A DNA stretch of 64,000 bases from Chionis minor (taxonomy: Eukaryota; Chordata; Aves; Charadriiformes; Chionididae). The translations under genes and the position numbers were made by a program. The stretch spans positions 191,893 to 255,892 of the forward strand of contig VZSF01001437.1 of NCBI GenBank assembly GCA_013398295.1, written 5' to 3'. The notes beneath the pieces were generated by a model. It searched no databases. It was given only the letters and a program-made list of their open reading frames with translations, and was not told the DNA's origin. Shown here piece by piece: positions 38,101 to 49,344 of the stretch; the stretch's first letter is position 1, and every line of letters begins with the position of its first letter.

Positions 38101-41100
38101 CTCCTGTTTTACCTCATATGCTTTTTGCTTAGTATAGAGAGTAGCATTTTTCCTAAGGCACTTCTCCTAAGTCAAACTAGGCTTGCATTGAAGACAAAAA
38201 TTCCATTTCCCTCACTGGGATAAAGCACTGTATTTCTTAAAAATTCAGCCTTTGGTAACAGTTCATTTCAGTAAATTTACTGAACATGGGATTTTAAAAA
38301 AATCTGTTGCTTGGATGTAGCTGCTTATTTTCTCTCCCAAAGTGAACCTGCTGAGAGGAATTTAAATGTTTAAGTGATACATAATATGTAATTCTTAACC
38401 CTTGTCAGCAGGTAAAGTTTCCAAAAGTACTTGCTTGCCTTCAGGTGTACCTCAGGTGTTAAGAACCAGCCTTTCCTACAACTAACTGATAGGCTTCAGT
38501 AATCGTATGATAAGATCAGGCTACTCTGATCTGATCTGCTAGAAATCTTAATCCGTATGTCCAGGAGAAGCTTAGAGCACTTACGTTTCTCTCTTCTCAG
38601 AGAAACAACCATTTCCCCAGTATGTAGTCCTACTGCCTCGGCTCCTCAGGGTGCCACACAAGACACTTCGGCAGAGTATTCATGACATGGGATGTTTCTC
38701 ATCACTGTGATCAGCGCTGTGCACTGAATGAGGAAAATGTGGAGGGAAGATTGGGTCATGAGTGAGCTTTCACATTTCAGCTCCAAGTTGTGCTGAGAGA
38801 TGGCCCTTTCAGAAGGATGGATACACAGTGATGTCTCAGACCCGTGTTAAAATGTCTGCATAATCCAGGTACGTTTGGGAAGATTCCAATAACCTTATGT
38901 TATCCTCTCTGACAAGCATTATGGCTGATCAGCCAAATACTATGCTGTCTTCACTCTGCACCCTATGGGGCTTTGATTAGCCAGCTATACAGACGAGCTC
39001 AGCCAGCCAAGCAGCTGTACAATCCACCAGTGGTAAGCAAAGCTACCACCAACATATGGTGAAATTTTTTTACATAATGAAATACATCTTGCCTGGTAGA
39101 GTTGTAACATTTCACAAGAGCCCAGACAAAATGTGTTACGTGATTCCAAAGTGTGGCACAGCCAGCAAGTTGTCCGCAACTCCCGCCAACACATACAGAA
39201 ATTTCACTTTGTGGTGAAATTTTCACCTTGCCCAATGAGGCTTGCAAGACTTCAGTAGGGAGCAGCAGGTAACTCCACTCAAGTAAGAAGTCCATTTAAC
39301 CGGGACCTAAAATGTGTATTTTAATTGGTGAGGTGAGATGAATAAGTTAGTGTTGACACAAGGAGGTGCATCAGCAGGCGGCTGTATTTCTACTATCTAT
39401 TATGTATGAAGGACACTGAAGATGGGTCTGTGCCACAAAAATTAATCTAGATTTCAAAAACTCTGAGTCATCAAAAACAGTAAAACATGTGAAGGAAGGA
39501 GCTTAAATTCCATGTAAATATATAGAATTAGATTATCAGTTTTGTTTGTTTATATTGAGTGTCACAAAGCTTGACTGTTTCTTTGACATTGTTGCATACT
39601 GGCAACCAAAGGGTTTGAGCCACACAAATTAGTACACAAGTATGATGAATTGTTATTTTGCCTTCTGTCCCATGAAGAATTGTAGGTATTTATTGCAGAA
39701 GAACAAAATCAGGGATAAATATTTATTCATGTAAATATAACTTTTATCTGACTAACTTAAGTCAAAATATTTCTCTTCCCAACTTGCCTTCCATGAGAAT
39801 TACAAGCAGCAGACTCTTCAAATACAGTTTGATTAGTGGAAGTGGGGCTAAATTTTGGGAAGTATTTAGGTTCAAATTGCAACCTGGCTAAAACTAAAAC
39901 TAGAGCCAAATTGTCAGATCCAAATAAGGAATGAACAATCAAGTTACCCAAGCATGACAAGTTATTACATGTCAGCAGAGCCCCATATTTGTCCATGGTC
40001 ACGCTCAAACACTTGTCAAAGGCAAAACATCTCCCCTTCTTTGAAATCTACTTTGTTGCAGGTGAGGCTAAGCTGAATGACCTTCTTTGCCAGGTGCTGT
40101 GAGCACACACAGCTGTCTGCACGGCCAGATCTGAGAGGCCAAAACCATGCAACAGTAGATGTCATAGGAAAAAGCTACTTGCATTTAGGACTGGAGGGCA
40201 TGGGGAGAAGGACAGACGTGCAGCAATGTCTTACAGACGTGAGTGGTAGTGTACAAAAGCCATGACTGATTACATAGCCGTTACTAATCATCAGTGATGG
40301 CTCCAAATTCCCTCCATGGTGATAAACAGGTTGTCTATCTGCAGTGCAGAGACCCAAAGCCATCTAAAGCTCAGAGAGCTGGCTCCTGTGCTGGCAGGTG
40401 CTGCAGATTGGCTCCTTATTTTGGTGGAAGTTATTCGGCTCAAAATTTAGGTGTCTTTTTTGAATGCTAAGACTTCAGAAAAAAACAGCTTTTATAAAGG
40501 CATGTGGGCATGCACAAGCCTCCTATAAAATATGTTAAGGACAATTATTGCTAAAACAGCTTTGTCTGAGCTAAAAAAGTGCAATGGGAAAAAATAGTTT
40601 GAGGTAAGTAAGCTAGGTTTAAGCACTGTATGAACATCAGTCCTTATGCCTCTTATTGTTCTAGGCAGAAAAGAAACCTGTCACCAGCTTGTCCCTGATC
40701 TCTTGCACATTTGGCCTTGTGTGTCAGGAGGAAATATGAGGCACTGGCTCTCATCAAAGCCAAAAAACCAAATTAGCCAGATAGTAGTCTCATCTACTAC
40801 CATAAAATTGAAATAGCATGGTAACCCCTAAGGACTAATGATCACACAGTACCACTTGGTAAATAGCATTGCTGCAGCTGCAGAGCTGTATATTGAGCTG
40901 TGTTTCTTGATAATTACACTGTGAGACGTTATATTGGAATATACCATGTCGGACTTTAAATCAGCAACCCTTAAAACAGTGAAATAAGAAGCTCAGGTGA
41001 CAGGCTGTGAATCTTGTAATCAATCTACAAAAATTAATTACCACTTTACTGGTAAAAATCAGAAATGAAGAGTGGACATTAATTAAAGGATGGGCAAATG

Positions 41101-43272
41101 TTTCAATTTAGTGAAACGTGTGTCTAGTTTAGGTACTGTCCTTATCAGATGATTACCCATGGCAGTCATTCTACATTTCATTTTGTGCTTGAGAACTGGG
41201 GCACAGAAGTGCAGCCCAGTAAAACCCAGAGGAATAATACATCCCAGTGTTTTGCAGGTGAAAAAAGTCATTACAGCCTCATTCATCATCAGGTTTTCCC
41301 GCTGCCTTCTCAGTTTGTCTCTGCTATTCCCTTGCTGTATGAGTTTGGAAAGCAGCTCAACTCCTTCCTTATTTGTAAAGCTCATTGAATTCTGTGACTG
41401 GGAAGTCCTTTAGAAATGCTAAGTGGACTGCTGCAACAACTAGACGTACCTTCATTGTCATTAACCTTGGTGTCAAGTAGCGTCTAAGGATTTTTAAGAT
41501 GGAAAGAACTTTTCATTTATGCTGGGTAAATGTTTGTGCTTCAGTGAACATTCACGATGCCGGTTCCCAGTGTCTCGGGTGTGATTACAGCGGCGAGGGG
41601 GGAGCTAGCAGCTCCAAACCCACTGCCAGCACAGCGAATGCTTGACCTGCTGTGAAAAGCTGGAAACTCACTCGTTTCCATAGGCTTCGCGTAGCAGCCC
41701 ATGAGACAGGGAGCCGCAGAAGCAGCTGAACGCATGTTTTAATACTCTTTTGGTGTCTTTTTCCCAGCAAAACAGAGACCTGGAGTTGTTGTTGGATGAG
41801 CTATTTTTCTAGAAAGGATGTGAGTTCTCCAATAGAAGGAGACTTTATTGCCCTTGAGTGCAGGCAGGGGAATCTGTGGCTGTGGGACTCCAGAGCTCAG
41901 CCCTTCCTATCCGTCTCTTCTCAGATCTCTTCTCACAGATCAAGACCTGCCATACAACATGGCTTAATTAATTTCTCATCAAATGCAGAATTCCCCCCAC
42001 CCATACTCTGGCTGGCTTTACAGTTGTGTGCAGTATCATACCATATTGCCATCCTTTTTTTTATAAACTCTGTAAATAATTCCAGAAAAGGAACACATAC
42101 AGGAGACACCAACTCCTAGTGACACATACAAGAGAGCCTTGCTCTTCCGAGGGTGAGGAGCCCCTGAAGCACGTTGCCGCCGGGCATGGCCAGATGGTGA
42201 AGAGGACAGTGGCAGATGTGGAGAGAGGGTGGTTCAAGCCATCTGGGAGCCCATGGGATTTTGGTCATGCTTTTCTTTGAACATGCAGCCTACGATATGT
42301 TGTCAGCCCTGACTTCTGCATGTCTTCACTGGCATAACAGTGTAGGGGATGAGTGGGTGCAGCTGGGACTCTCTAAAGTACTTGCAAGTCTTCAAACACC
42401 TTTTCTTCTTCCCTGTATTTTTTTTTTTGCACTAGCAGAAGAGTAGGATTCCTTGGGTCTCATAGTGAGGATATGATAAAAGTGAGGCTGAAGGGCTTGA
42501 GCTCCAGTGGATCGTTAATAGTCTGTTAAATACTCTACTGCAAAGTCAGCAGTGCTGCTCCTCATAGAGCACAAAGTCTGCAAAAATACAGGGCGTTTTA
42601 TGTAGGAGCACCCAGATGACTTGCCAGGTGCTTTAAAGGCAAGCAAGGAGTCTCTCCTGGTTTAGATAAAATGCAAAAGTAGAGGAGTAGGAGCGAAGAG
42701 GTCCGATACAACAGAGGATGTGATCACCTGGAAACTGTTCACACACTGCACATCTGCTGTTTCTGTACAGGTCTTTACTGAAAAATAGGAACTGGTGTTC
42801 TAGGAGGGCTGATGCTACTGGCTCACCTGCTGTAGATAATAGCGGAAGGCATTATCTCATGATGGAGTGACAAGTACCATCTGATGAATAATCTCTCTGA
42901 TTTTCCTTCAAGAAGTGAATTCCTCTGAGTAAATGAAAACCTTTATTTTCCTCTTAGGTCATGAGGAATATGCATTTTCCCGGCTCTTCAATTTCATTTC
43001 TTCTTTGTATGCTATTTAAAAAAAGTGGAATCCAGCAGGGTGTGTAGCAAAGTGGACTTCACCTTGCCCTGTTCCTGAGAAACTACACGCTGCCCTAGTG
43101 ATATCCATGGAAGCAGCAAACATTTGCCTTTTGGGGCATATTATACATGCACATGTTGTTATACCTCGCTGTCTCTTTCCAAACCTTCTCTGAGTGAACA
43201 GCAAGGCAGGAGATACTGTCTCACGTTAAACATCGACCTTGTCCCAGCAAATACTGGATATACTGATATTGC
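35121..43272. other. Intronic DNA, no gene recognised
   Basis: About 8 kb with no exon, RNA gene or nameable repeat. Open frames at 36498-36920 (140 codons), 41796-42119 and others lack family motifs and supportive splice or start context, and I treat them as chance. A homopolymer T run lies at 42420-42429. Confidence 0.55.
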
Positions 43273-44269
43273 TATGGTGGTGAGTTGACCTCAGCTGGCT
43301 GCCAGACGCCCACCCAGCTGCTCTCACTACCCTTCCTCAACAGGACGGGGAAGAAAATAAAATTAAAAAGCTCATGGGTAGAGATAAAGACAGGGAGATC
43401 ACTTAGCAATTACTGTCACAAGCAATACAGACTTGACTTGGAGAAAATTGTTTAATATATTTCCAATTAAAATAGAGTTGAATGGTGAGACACAAAGACA
43501 AAAAACCTAAACCAGCTTCCCACACACCCCTTTTTCTCAGGCTCAACTTAATTTCTTCCTTCACAACTTCTCTACCTCCTCCATCCCTCCTCCATCCCTC
43601 CTCCCCACCGAGCAGCACCGGGGCGGATGAGGAATGGGGGTTGCAGTCAGTCCACAATAGTTCCTCTCTGCTGTGTCTTCCTCCTCCCACTTTTCCCTGC
43701 CCCAGCATGGGTCCTTCCCACAGCCTGCAGTCCCTCAGGATAAACCTGCTTCTGGATGGGCTCTTCTCCAGGCACCACAGCTCCTGCCAAGAGCCTGCTC
43801 CTGCCAGGGCTCTCATGGGCTGCAGCCTTCTTCAGGGCACATCCACCTGCTCCAGCGTGGGGTCTGCCATGGGCTGCAGCATGGAGATCTGCTCCACCCT
43901 GGTCCTCTCTGCAAGCTGCAGGGAGAGGAGCTTCACCAAGGAACCTACTTCACCAGGGGCTTCCCCGGGGGCCACCTCCTGCCCCTCCTTCTTCCCTGAC
44001 CCTGGTGCTCGCAGGGCTGTTTCTCACGCTTTTCTCCTCGCTCCTCACTGCAGGGCCATGTTCTGCCTGCCCTTAAACACATTTTCTTCTTAAATTTTCC
44101 CAGCAGTGCCTCCAGCTTGGTTGACGGTCCGGGCCGTGCCCTGCAGTTGGGCCCGTTGGAGCCAGCAGGATCCGTCTGGAACCGTCCGTGTGTGGCGGTG
44201 TCAGCCCTGTCCCCTCCTGACGCAGGCTGCCCCCGCAGCCCCCGTGCCTTGCCCCAGATGCCCGGTACA
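43273..44269 (-). mobile_element. Avian ERVL-type LTR (probably solo), minus strand
   Basis: This is a roughly 1-kb block recognisable as an avian endogenous-retrovirus LTR. On the plus strand it starts TATGGTGGTGAGTTGACC (a decayed TG) and ends CGGTACA, so on the minus strand it starts TGTACC, related to the TGTATTGGG-type start seen in other bird LTRs. It contains repeated 'ctgctccagcgtgggg'-like units around 43690-43880. No internal retroviral genes adjoin either side, so it is a solo LTR or an isolated fragment. I could not find a convincing target duplication. The exact family name is not assignable by eye. A 203-codon frame inside it (43482-44093) is not a gene. Confidence 0.75.
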
Positions 44270-44597
44270 GCCACGCAGCTTCTCTCCCGCAGTCCATCTC
44301 TCATTAAAACAGCAAAAGCTGAATCACGCTTTTCTTTTTTTTCCCCCCTTTTTTTTTTTTATTCTTGAAAGGGTTTGCCCAGCCACGGCACGAGGTGCCC
44401 AGCCAGCTCTCCCCAGGCACCGGGCATTTCTCCTTCAGGGGACCTGGTGAGACCCTGTCCGTCAGCTTTCCCACCCACTCATTTCTGTAATTAGCAGCCC
44501 TCTCCTGCTGTGTTTTAGACACTAGAAGCGTTTGCAGCTGGCGGTGCTTCATCTTCAATACCTAGAAAAGCTTTTTAACTTTTGGGTTTTTTAATCA
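44270..44597. other. Spacer between two LTRs with a poly-T tract
   Basis: About 330 bp separates the two LTRs. It has a T/C-rich tract at about 44333-44362 (mostly T) and otherwise unremarkable sequence. No retroviral internal region, primer-binding site or coding frame is apparent, which argues that the two LTRs belong to separate insertions. Confidence 0.5.
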
Positions 44598-44602
44598 GAG
44601 GT
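44598..44602. repeat. Target-site duplication GAGGT (left copy)
   Basis: These five bases directly precede the TG that starts the solo LTR. They are repeated at 45309-45313 directly after the terminal CA. Five bases is the duplication length usual for ERVL-type integrases. Confidence 0.85.
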
Positions 44603-45308
44603 TGTGGTGGTTTGGGCCGGGCTGGCCACCAAGGCCAATGACAGATGCTCTCCCCCGCCCCTCCCTCCAAGGAGAGGAGAAAGAAGAAGGAAGAGACTTA
44701 TGATTTTAGGAAAACTAAACTACTTTAATGAAATATTAATAATAGAATAAAAAGAAAATAATGAAATATATACAAAACCGTGATGATGAGCACGTCACTG
44801 GCAGGCACTGGGGAAGTCCCAGACTGGACTCAGTGATGGATGGGAACTGGATTCTTGATCTGGATTCAGGATTGGGATCAAAGGCAGATGAACAGCTTGT
44901 CCTCCTCGGACGCTGGCCACTGAAGAAAGAGGCCTGACCCGTTGATCCCTCAGCTTTTACACTGAGCATGATGCAGATGGGATGGAATCCCCTGCTGGTC
45001 AGTTTTGGGTCACCTGTCCTGTCCGCTCCTGCCCACAGGTGGGACCTCTCTGCTGTGCTTTTCTGCTTCTGACCCTCCAACAGGGCAAATAACAAAATTG
45101 GCTGCCCTTGGTTGTTATAGCAATAAGTCTAAGCAAGAGCCTTTCTGCACACCATGTCTTGGCATCAGCTATAAACATGGGTCTTATCACTCTGAGAGAA
45201 AACAGTTTCTGCACAACATGCTGGCAATTTCAGCAATTAGAAGAGGCCTAACTAAAAAGTAAAGTTACTGAATAGAAAATTGGTTCTGCTTTACCTCAAA
45301 CCAGGACA
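44603..45308 (-). mobile_element. Solo LTR of an avian ERVL-type retrovirus, 706 bp
   Basis: The element begins TGTGGTGGTTTGG and ends AAACCAGGACA on the plus strand, so it has canonical TG...CA ends. It is bounded by a perfect 5-bp duplication (GAGGT). On the minus strand it starts TGTCCTGGTTTGAGG, similar to the start of common bird ERVL LTRs, so its transcriptional sense is probably minus, opposite to the host gene. No gag, pol or env sequence is attached. Solo LTRs arise when the two LTRs of a provirus recombine and delete the interior. The intact ends and duplication suggest moderate age. LTRs can carry promoter and polyadenylation signals, but nothing here shows that it is used. Confidence 0.9.
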
Positions 45309-45313
45309 GAGGT
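45309..45313. repeat. Target-site duplication GAGGT (right copy)
   Basis: This matches the five bases at 44598-44602 and directly follows the terminal CA of the solo LTR. It confirms the right boundary of the insertion. Confidence 0.85.
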
Positions 45314-47242
45314 TATCTAGCTCCCCTGGACACCTTGTTCTTCAACACGGGAATTGCCTCCATTCAGCCAGATTTGTGAGTTAAAACGGTCTCCAAATAG
45401 TACATTTCACAACAGAGAATAAAGGGGTTCCATTAAAGAGCACTTGAAAAGCACTTCTCTGCAAATAATAGGAATAATTTCCTCGTCAAGGTTAGCATTT
45501 CTACAATTGAAACTTTTAAACAAATAGCTGAGGAAAGAAAAAAATTTCTATAAGCGGTGCTACCCAAACCAACTGGGCTGGCACGTATCTGACACCACTT
45601 CAGGAGTGACTTCAGGAGCAGGGTGCAGATGGACTGAGGTGGGGACACGTGCTGTGACGTCCCTCTGGCATCTGGTAGCAGTGTCCTCATGCACAGCTGC
45701 AGAGGAGACCGGGCCAGGCTGGGCCAGACATTCTGCTGACGTGACTTTACTGAAGTCAGTAGTGTTTTGTCAGTAGATAATTCAGCACGTAATCTTAAAT
45801 GTTTGTTACACGGTTGAAAAATCTGTGTAGTTTGGATATAAAACCGTGACCTGACGTGCTGAGGGGTTGTTACGTGCACAGCAGTGTAAAGACGACAAAT
45901 GCTTCAGGTTTTCCTGTTTCTGTATAGCGTACAGTAGACTGTTTTGTTTGAATTTTTAATGTGGCTTATTATTTGAACAAAGGTCAAATGTGTTTGTAGA
46001 AGTCTATGTATACTGCAGATATGAACTTTAAGACCTATATGCAAGCAGTCTTAAAGACATAGCAAAGCTTAAAAGCTCTGTTTTGTCAGAGCCAAAAGGT
46101 ATATTCTTACTTTGTCTGAAAAGAGGATTTTCTTTTCCAACCTGCACTTTTTTCCTAGTGGATTTTCAATAACAAAGGCCAAAATAAAAATAATCTCTCC
46201 TTTACTTGCACACATTTAAGAAACCTACAGCTTAACAATACTGGAGACTTGGACATGCCAATTATTAAAATAATGTTATCATTTTCCTGCAGGCATTACC
46301 TAAATAGTATTGTATTGTATCTTTTTAAAATAATGGAAATAAAAACTATAGCACATTTCTGAAATGCTGTGTATTTCTTGCTGCTATCTCCACTCATTTT
46401 TTTCAAATAAAATGTTCATCCTTCTGCAAATGTTCAAATCCAGACATGCTGTAATCTTTTGCTCCTCTTAGGCTTTCTACTCAATAGATAAAGAGCACAC
46501 TCCAACTTTGCCTTTTTTAAGTGTGAAGAAAAGATTGATTTCCTTATAACTACAAGTAGCCTAGGATGTCATTATTCCCTAGATGGCAAAGGCAAGAGGA
46601 AACCAAACCCATTAGAGGTTTTAAAAGAGGTCAATATGGAAACCTTGGCAACTTAAGATTCATTATGAGAATATGATTGAAGTGAATGTGGAGTTAAGGC
46701 AGGTTTTTTTGTTGGTTTGGGGTTTTTTTTTCATATTATTAAAGTGTCTGAGTGTGGTCTGAGGGACTGTTTGTGGGAAATCCCTCCTCGGTAGGAGAAT
46801 TCAGTGCCTTACACCACTGAGCCCTGCTATTCCCCCTTACTCTGACAACCAGCCACTCCCAAGTATTAGGGTGAGTGTGTAGGGTGGCTCCTGTAGCAGC
46901 TACAAAGCCACAAACAACTCGTCCACCCAGATGTTTAGAAATTCCTTCGTTTCTTTACGAGCCTTGCAGCCAGTTACCTTTATGTAGCTAGCCCAGAAGC
47001 CAGTGTGAAGTTCCTGTTGGAGTCAGACTCCAACAGCTGCCAAGACTTAGTGCTTAAGTTGATGGGAACTCTTTATTTCTATGTAACCATTTGTATTGGA
47101 GAAAGTCCATGTAACTCAGCCCAATTTGCAATGAGAATATGTCTGTGTAGATTATAATTGCTGATACGAGCTCAGTCTGTATGCCACAGTTCACATACAT
47201 ATTTTATGAACTCATAATTAGAGCAGTTTTGGTCTTCTGCAG
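45314..47242. other. Intronic DNA leading to the MTUS2-like exon
   Basis: No gene or named repeat is seen. A minus-strand open frame of 148 codons at 45433-45879 has no recognisable motif. The last bases before the exon form a pyrimidine-rich acceptor (TTTTGGTCTTCTGCAG) ending at 47242. Confidence 0.55.
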
Positions 47243-47404
47243 GTTCCAGCTTTGGAAATGAAGAGCAAACCACTCCTAAGGCATCCGCACCCTCTAAAGA
47301 CATCCCCAAGGGTGGCAGCAAGAGTGCGACGCAGGGATCAAGCAGCATAGCAACTCAACGCAGGAGCTTACTTCCAGCACCAAAAACTGCCACAGCACCT
47401 GCTG
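47243..47404 (+). CDS. MTUS2: MTUS2-like internal exon (54 codons)
   Basis: This 162-nt exon lies between a TTCTGCAG acceptor and a GTAAGT donor (strong consensus). Phase is 1 at both ends: the first two bases complete a codon and the last G starts one. The open frame reads SFGNEEQ, then a Ser/Lys/Pro-rich stretch (PKASAPSKDIPKGG), then TQRRSLLPAPK and TAPA. The order and key words (FGNEEQ, KDxPKG, RRSLLPAPK) match what I recall of vertebrate MTUS2 (TIP150, CAZIP), ahead of its C-terminal coiled coil. The paralogue MTUS1 is a poorer match. MTUS2 binds microtubule plus ends through EB1 and recruits the depolymerase MCAK. This segment is expected to be disordered and basic, with no folded domain. 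It joins in frame to 62394-62492. The other two forward frames hit stops. Confidence 0.87.
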
Positions 47405-49145
47405 GTAAGTGCTCCAAACTTATGTACTTGAAACGCCATCTGCATTAGGCCAAGAAACGCAGAAAGCTTATTATGATGCTATTTTACTGCTAACTCGATT
47501 AATTTACATGCCATTCCTGGGCATATTGCCAACGTACTGATTTGGACTCTGTTTGCTGTAGTCTCTTTGAAACAGTCAGCAACACAGCTATGATCTCATT
47601 TTGTGAACTGCGCCTGGAGTTGAATGCATTTAGTGTCCCCAACTACACGTGCCAGAGATTTAGTGTGTATATTATTGGTTCTCACCAAACAGCTTTTTGA
47701 AAACGTTGCATTCTTTAGAGACCAAAGCATTCTTTGAGCAGATAATTCATTGCTAGTTATGCTTGCAAGGATGAGAATACTGCCTTGTAAGTATAAGCAA
47801 TTTGTGGTGTTTTCACTCAGAGAGGGAGAAGGAGGCAAGTAAATAAACCAAAAAGAATTAGTCTTGTTTCCAAATTGTTTCCTTACCTAAGCCCTCTTTC
47901 AGCTTGATCCAGCTGTTTCTCAAATCAGCCAGCAATAATTCATGGCGTCTCACACAGAAAAGTTTACAGTTTTCTGCCAAATGCATTTTTTGTTGAAAAA
48001 CACATGCATTTCTCCACCATCTCCTGCTCACACTTGTTCATGCTCCCCCTTCCCTAGCCTGGCACTTGAACATGGTGAACTCCAGGTTCCCCTTGGCAAG
48101 GATGCAGGGGTGTATCTTTTTGGGTAGGAGTCACAAGAGGCCCAAGAGATACTGCTGTAACCACAGCAAGCTCTTGCACCACAGTCTGTATGTGTCTCCA
48201 TGTTCATTCCTGCTTCCTCATGCCCCAGGAGATCCTCCACGCCCCTCAAGGGAAAGGAACATTAGTGATCATTTGAAAACAACAGTAATTTTTAAAGCCA
48301 TAATTAGAAAAACTTACTGTTGAGAAGCTTCTGCCTGAACTGGTCGCTAAACTCTTGCATGTGGCTACTGAGGTCAGTATTGCATCTTCTGACGTGGAGG
48401 GGAAGGAGGAATATGGTATCAAGATTTATATTCCTGGAAAGTACTTCATAGATCACTAAGACAATGGGGTGCATGAGGTGTAACATAGTGTTTTAGTGAG
48501 TGAAACGAACTCCACTGTGTTGGTATGACAGTAGTGAAATATGAATTTATTTGACTTTAAATGGTACCTGAATTTCTTTCACAGATGCTCTGACACAAAG
48601 GTACTCTCCAAAGCCAGCGTGTTTTTCAGAGACTTTTTCTATTGCTACTAGTAAGCTGAAACCTTGGAGCTCTGAGGACCTGGATGCGACTGAATCTTTC
48701 TTTACTCCCACTGTTTTCATGGCTCTACATATTTTCTCATAGAATCAACCCTTAGTTCCACTTTTATGAATCTTTCCTTGCTTTTCCACTGCCTTACTGT
48801 TTTCCCATTTCTATTGTCCCCTCTCTCCTAAGTTCCCCCTTTAGGTTTGATTTTTAATTTTTAAATGCTTTTCTACTTTTGTCCTTAAAATATTGTAGCT
48901 TCATGTCTGCCTGTTTAGAGAGAATATTATGCAGAAAGACAAATCAGACTTTTTCCACTCAGCATTTTCCTTTGGTAGTTTGGATAGGCCACTTCATGGT
49001 CTCAAGTAAAGGTTGTGTATGTCTGTACAGAGTAGTGAGGATTAAAAGAAGACAGAGCTTCAATAACAGTGTAGAAATTCCATCAAGTTCAGGTTAGATC
49101 TAACAGTTTTGATTCCAAAATAAAGAATTTTGCACAGCAGTTTTT
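47405..49145. other. Intronic stretch, no gene recognised
   Basis: No exon, RNA or transposon can be named between the donor at 47405 and the LTR fragment at 49146. The region is AT-rich with short chance frames only. Confidence 0.55.
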
Positions 49146-49344
49146 TCCTCCTTCTTAAATATGTTATCACAGACACTCTGTCACCATTGCTGATCAGCTC
49201 AGTTTTGGCAGGGTCCGTTTTGGAGCCAGCTGGCATTGGATCTGTTGGACATGTAGGGAAGCTGCTGACATCTTCTCACAGAAGCCACCCCTGTAGCCCC
49301 TCCCACCCCCTGCTTCCAGAATCTTGCCATGCAAACCCAATACA
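49146..49344 (-). mobile_element. Fragment of an avian ERVL-type LTR, minus strand
   Basis: About 200 bp matches one end of a bird LTR family related to the element at 43273-44269. Both share the CTTCTTAAAT block (49151 here, 44086 there), and both then run to a terminal TACA. On the minus strand this one starts TGTATTGGGTTTGCATGGC at 49344, i.e. the 5' edge of the LTR, and it is cut off after about 200 bp. The conserved 'cacagaagccacccctgtagcccc' block is clear. No target duplication can be defined because one end is lost. Confidence 0.8.

Noticed and set aside
43482..44093. 203-codon open frame on the plus strand
   Set aside because: It lies wholly inside the LTR at 43273-44269, in GC-rich repetitive sequence, antisense to the LTR's likely direction, and shows no protein-family motif.
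43273..49344. A full provirus bounded by the two related LTR pieces
   Set aside because: The interval contains a host exon with good splice sites and an independent solo LTR, and no gag, pol or env signature. The right-hand piece is only a fragment.
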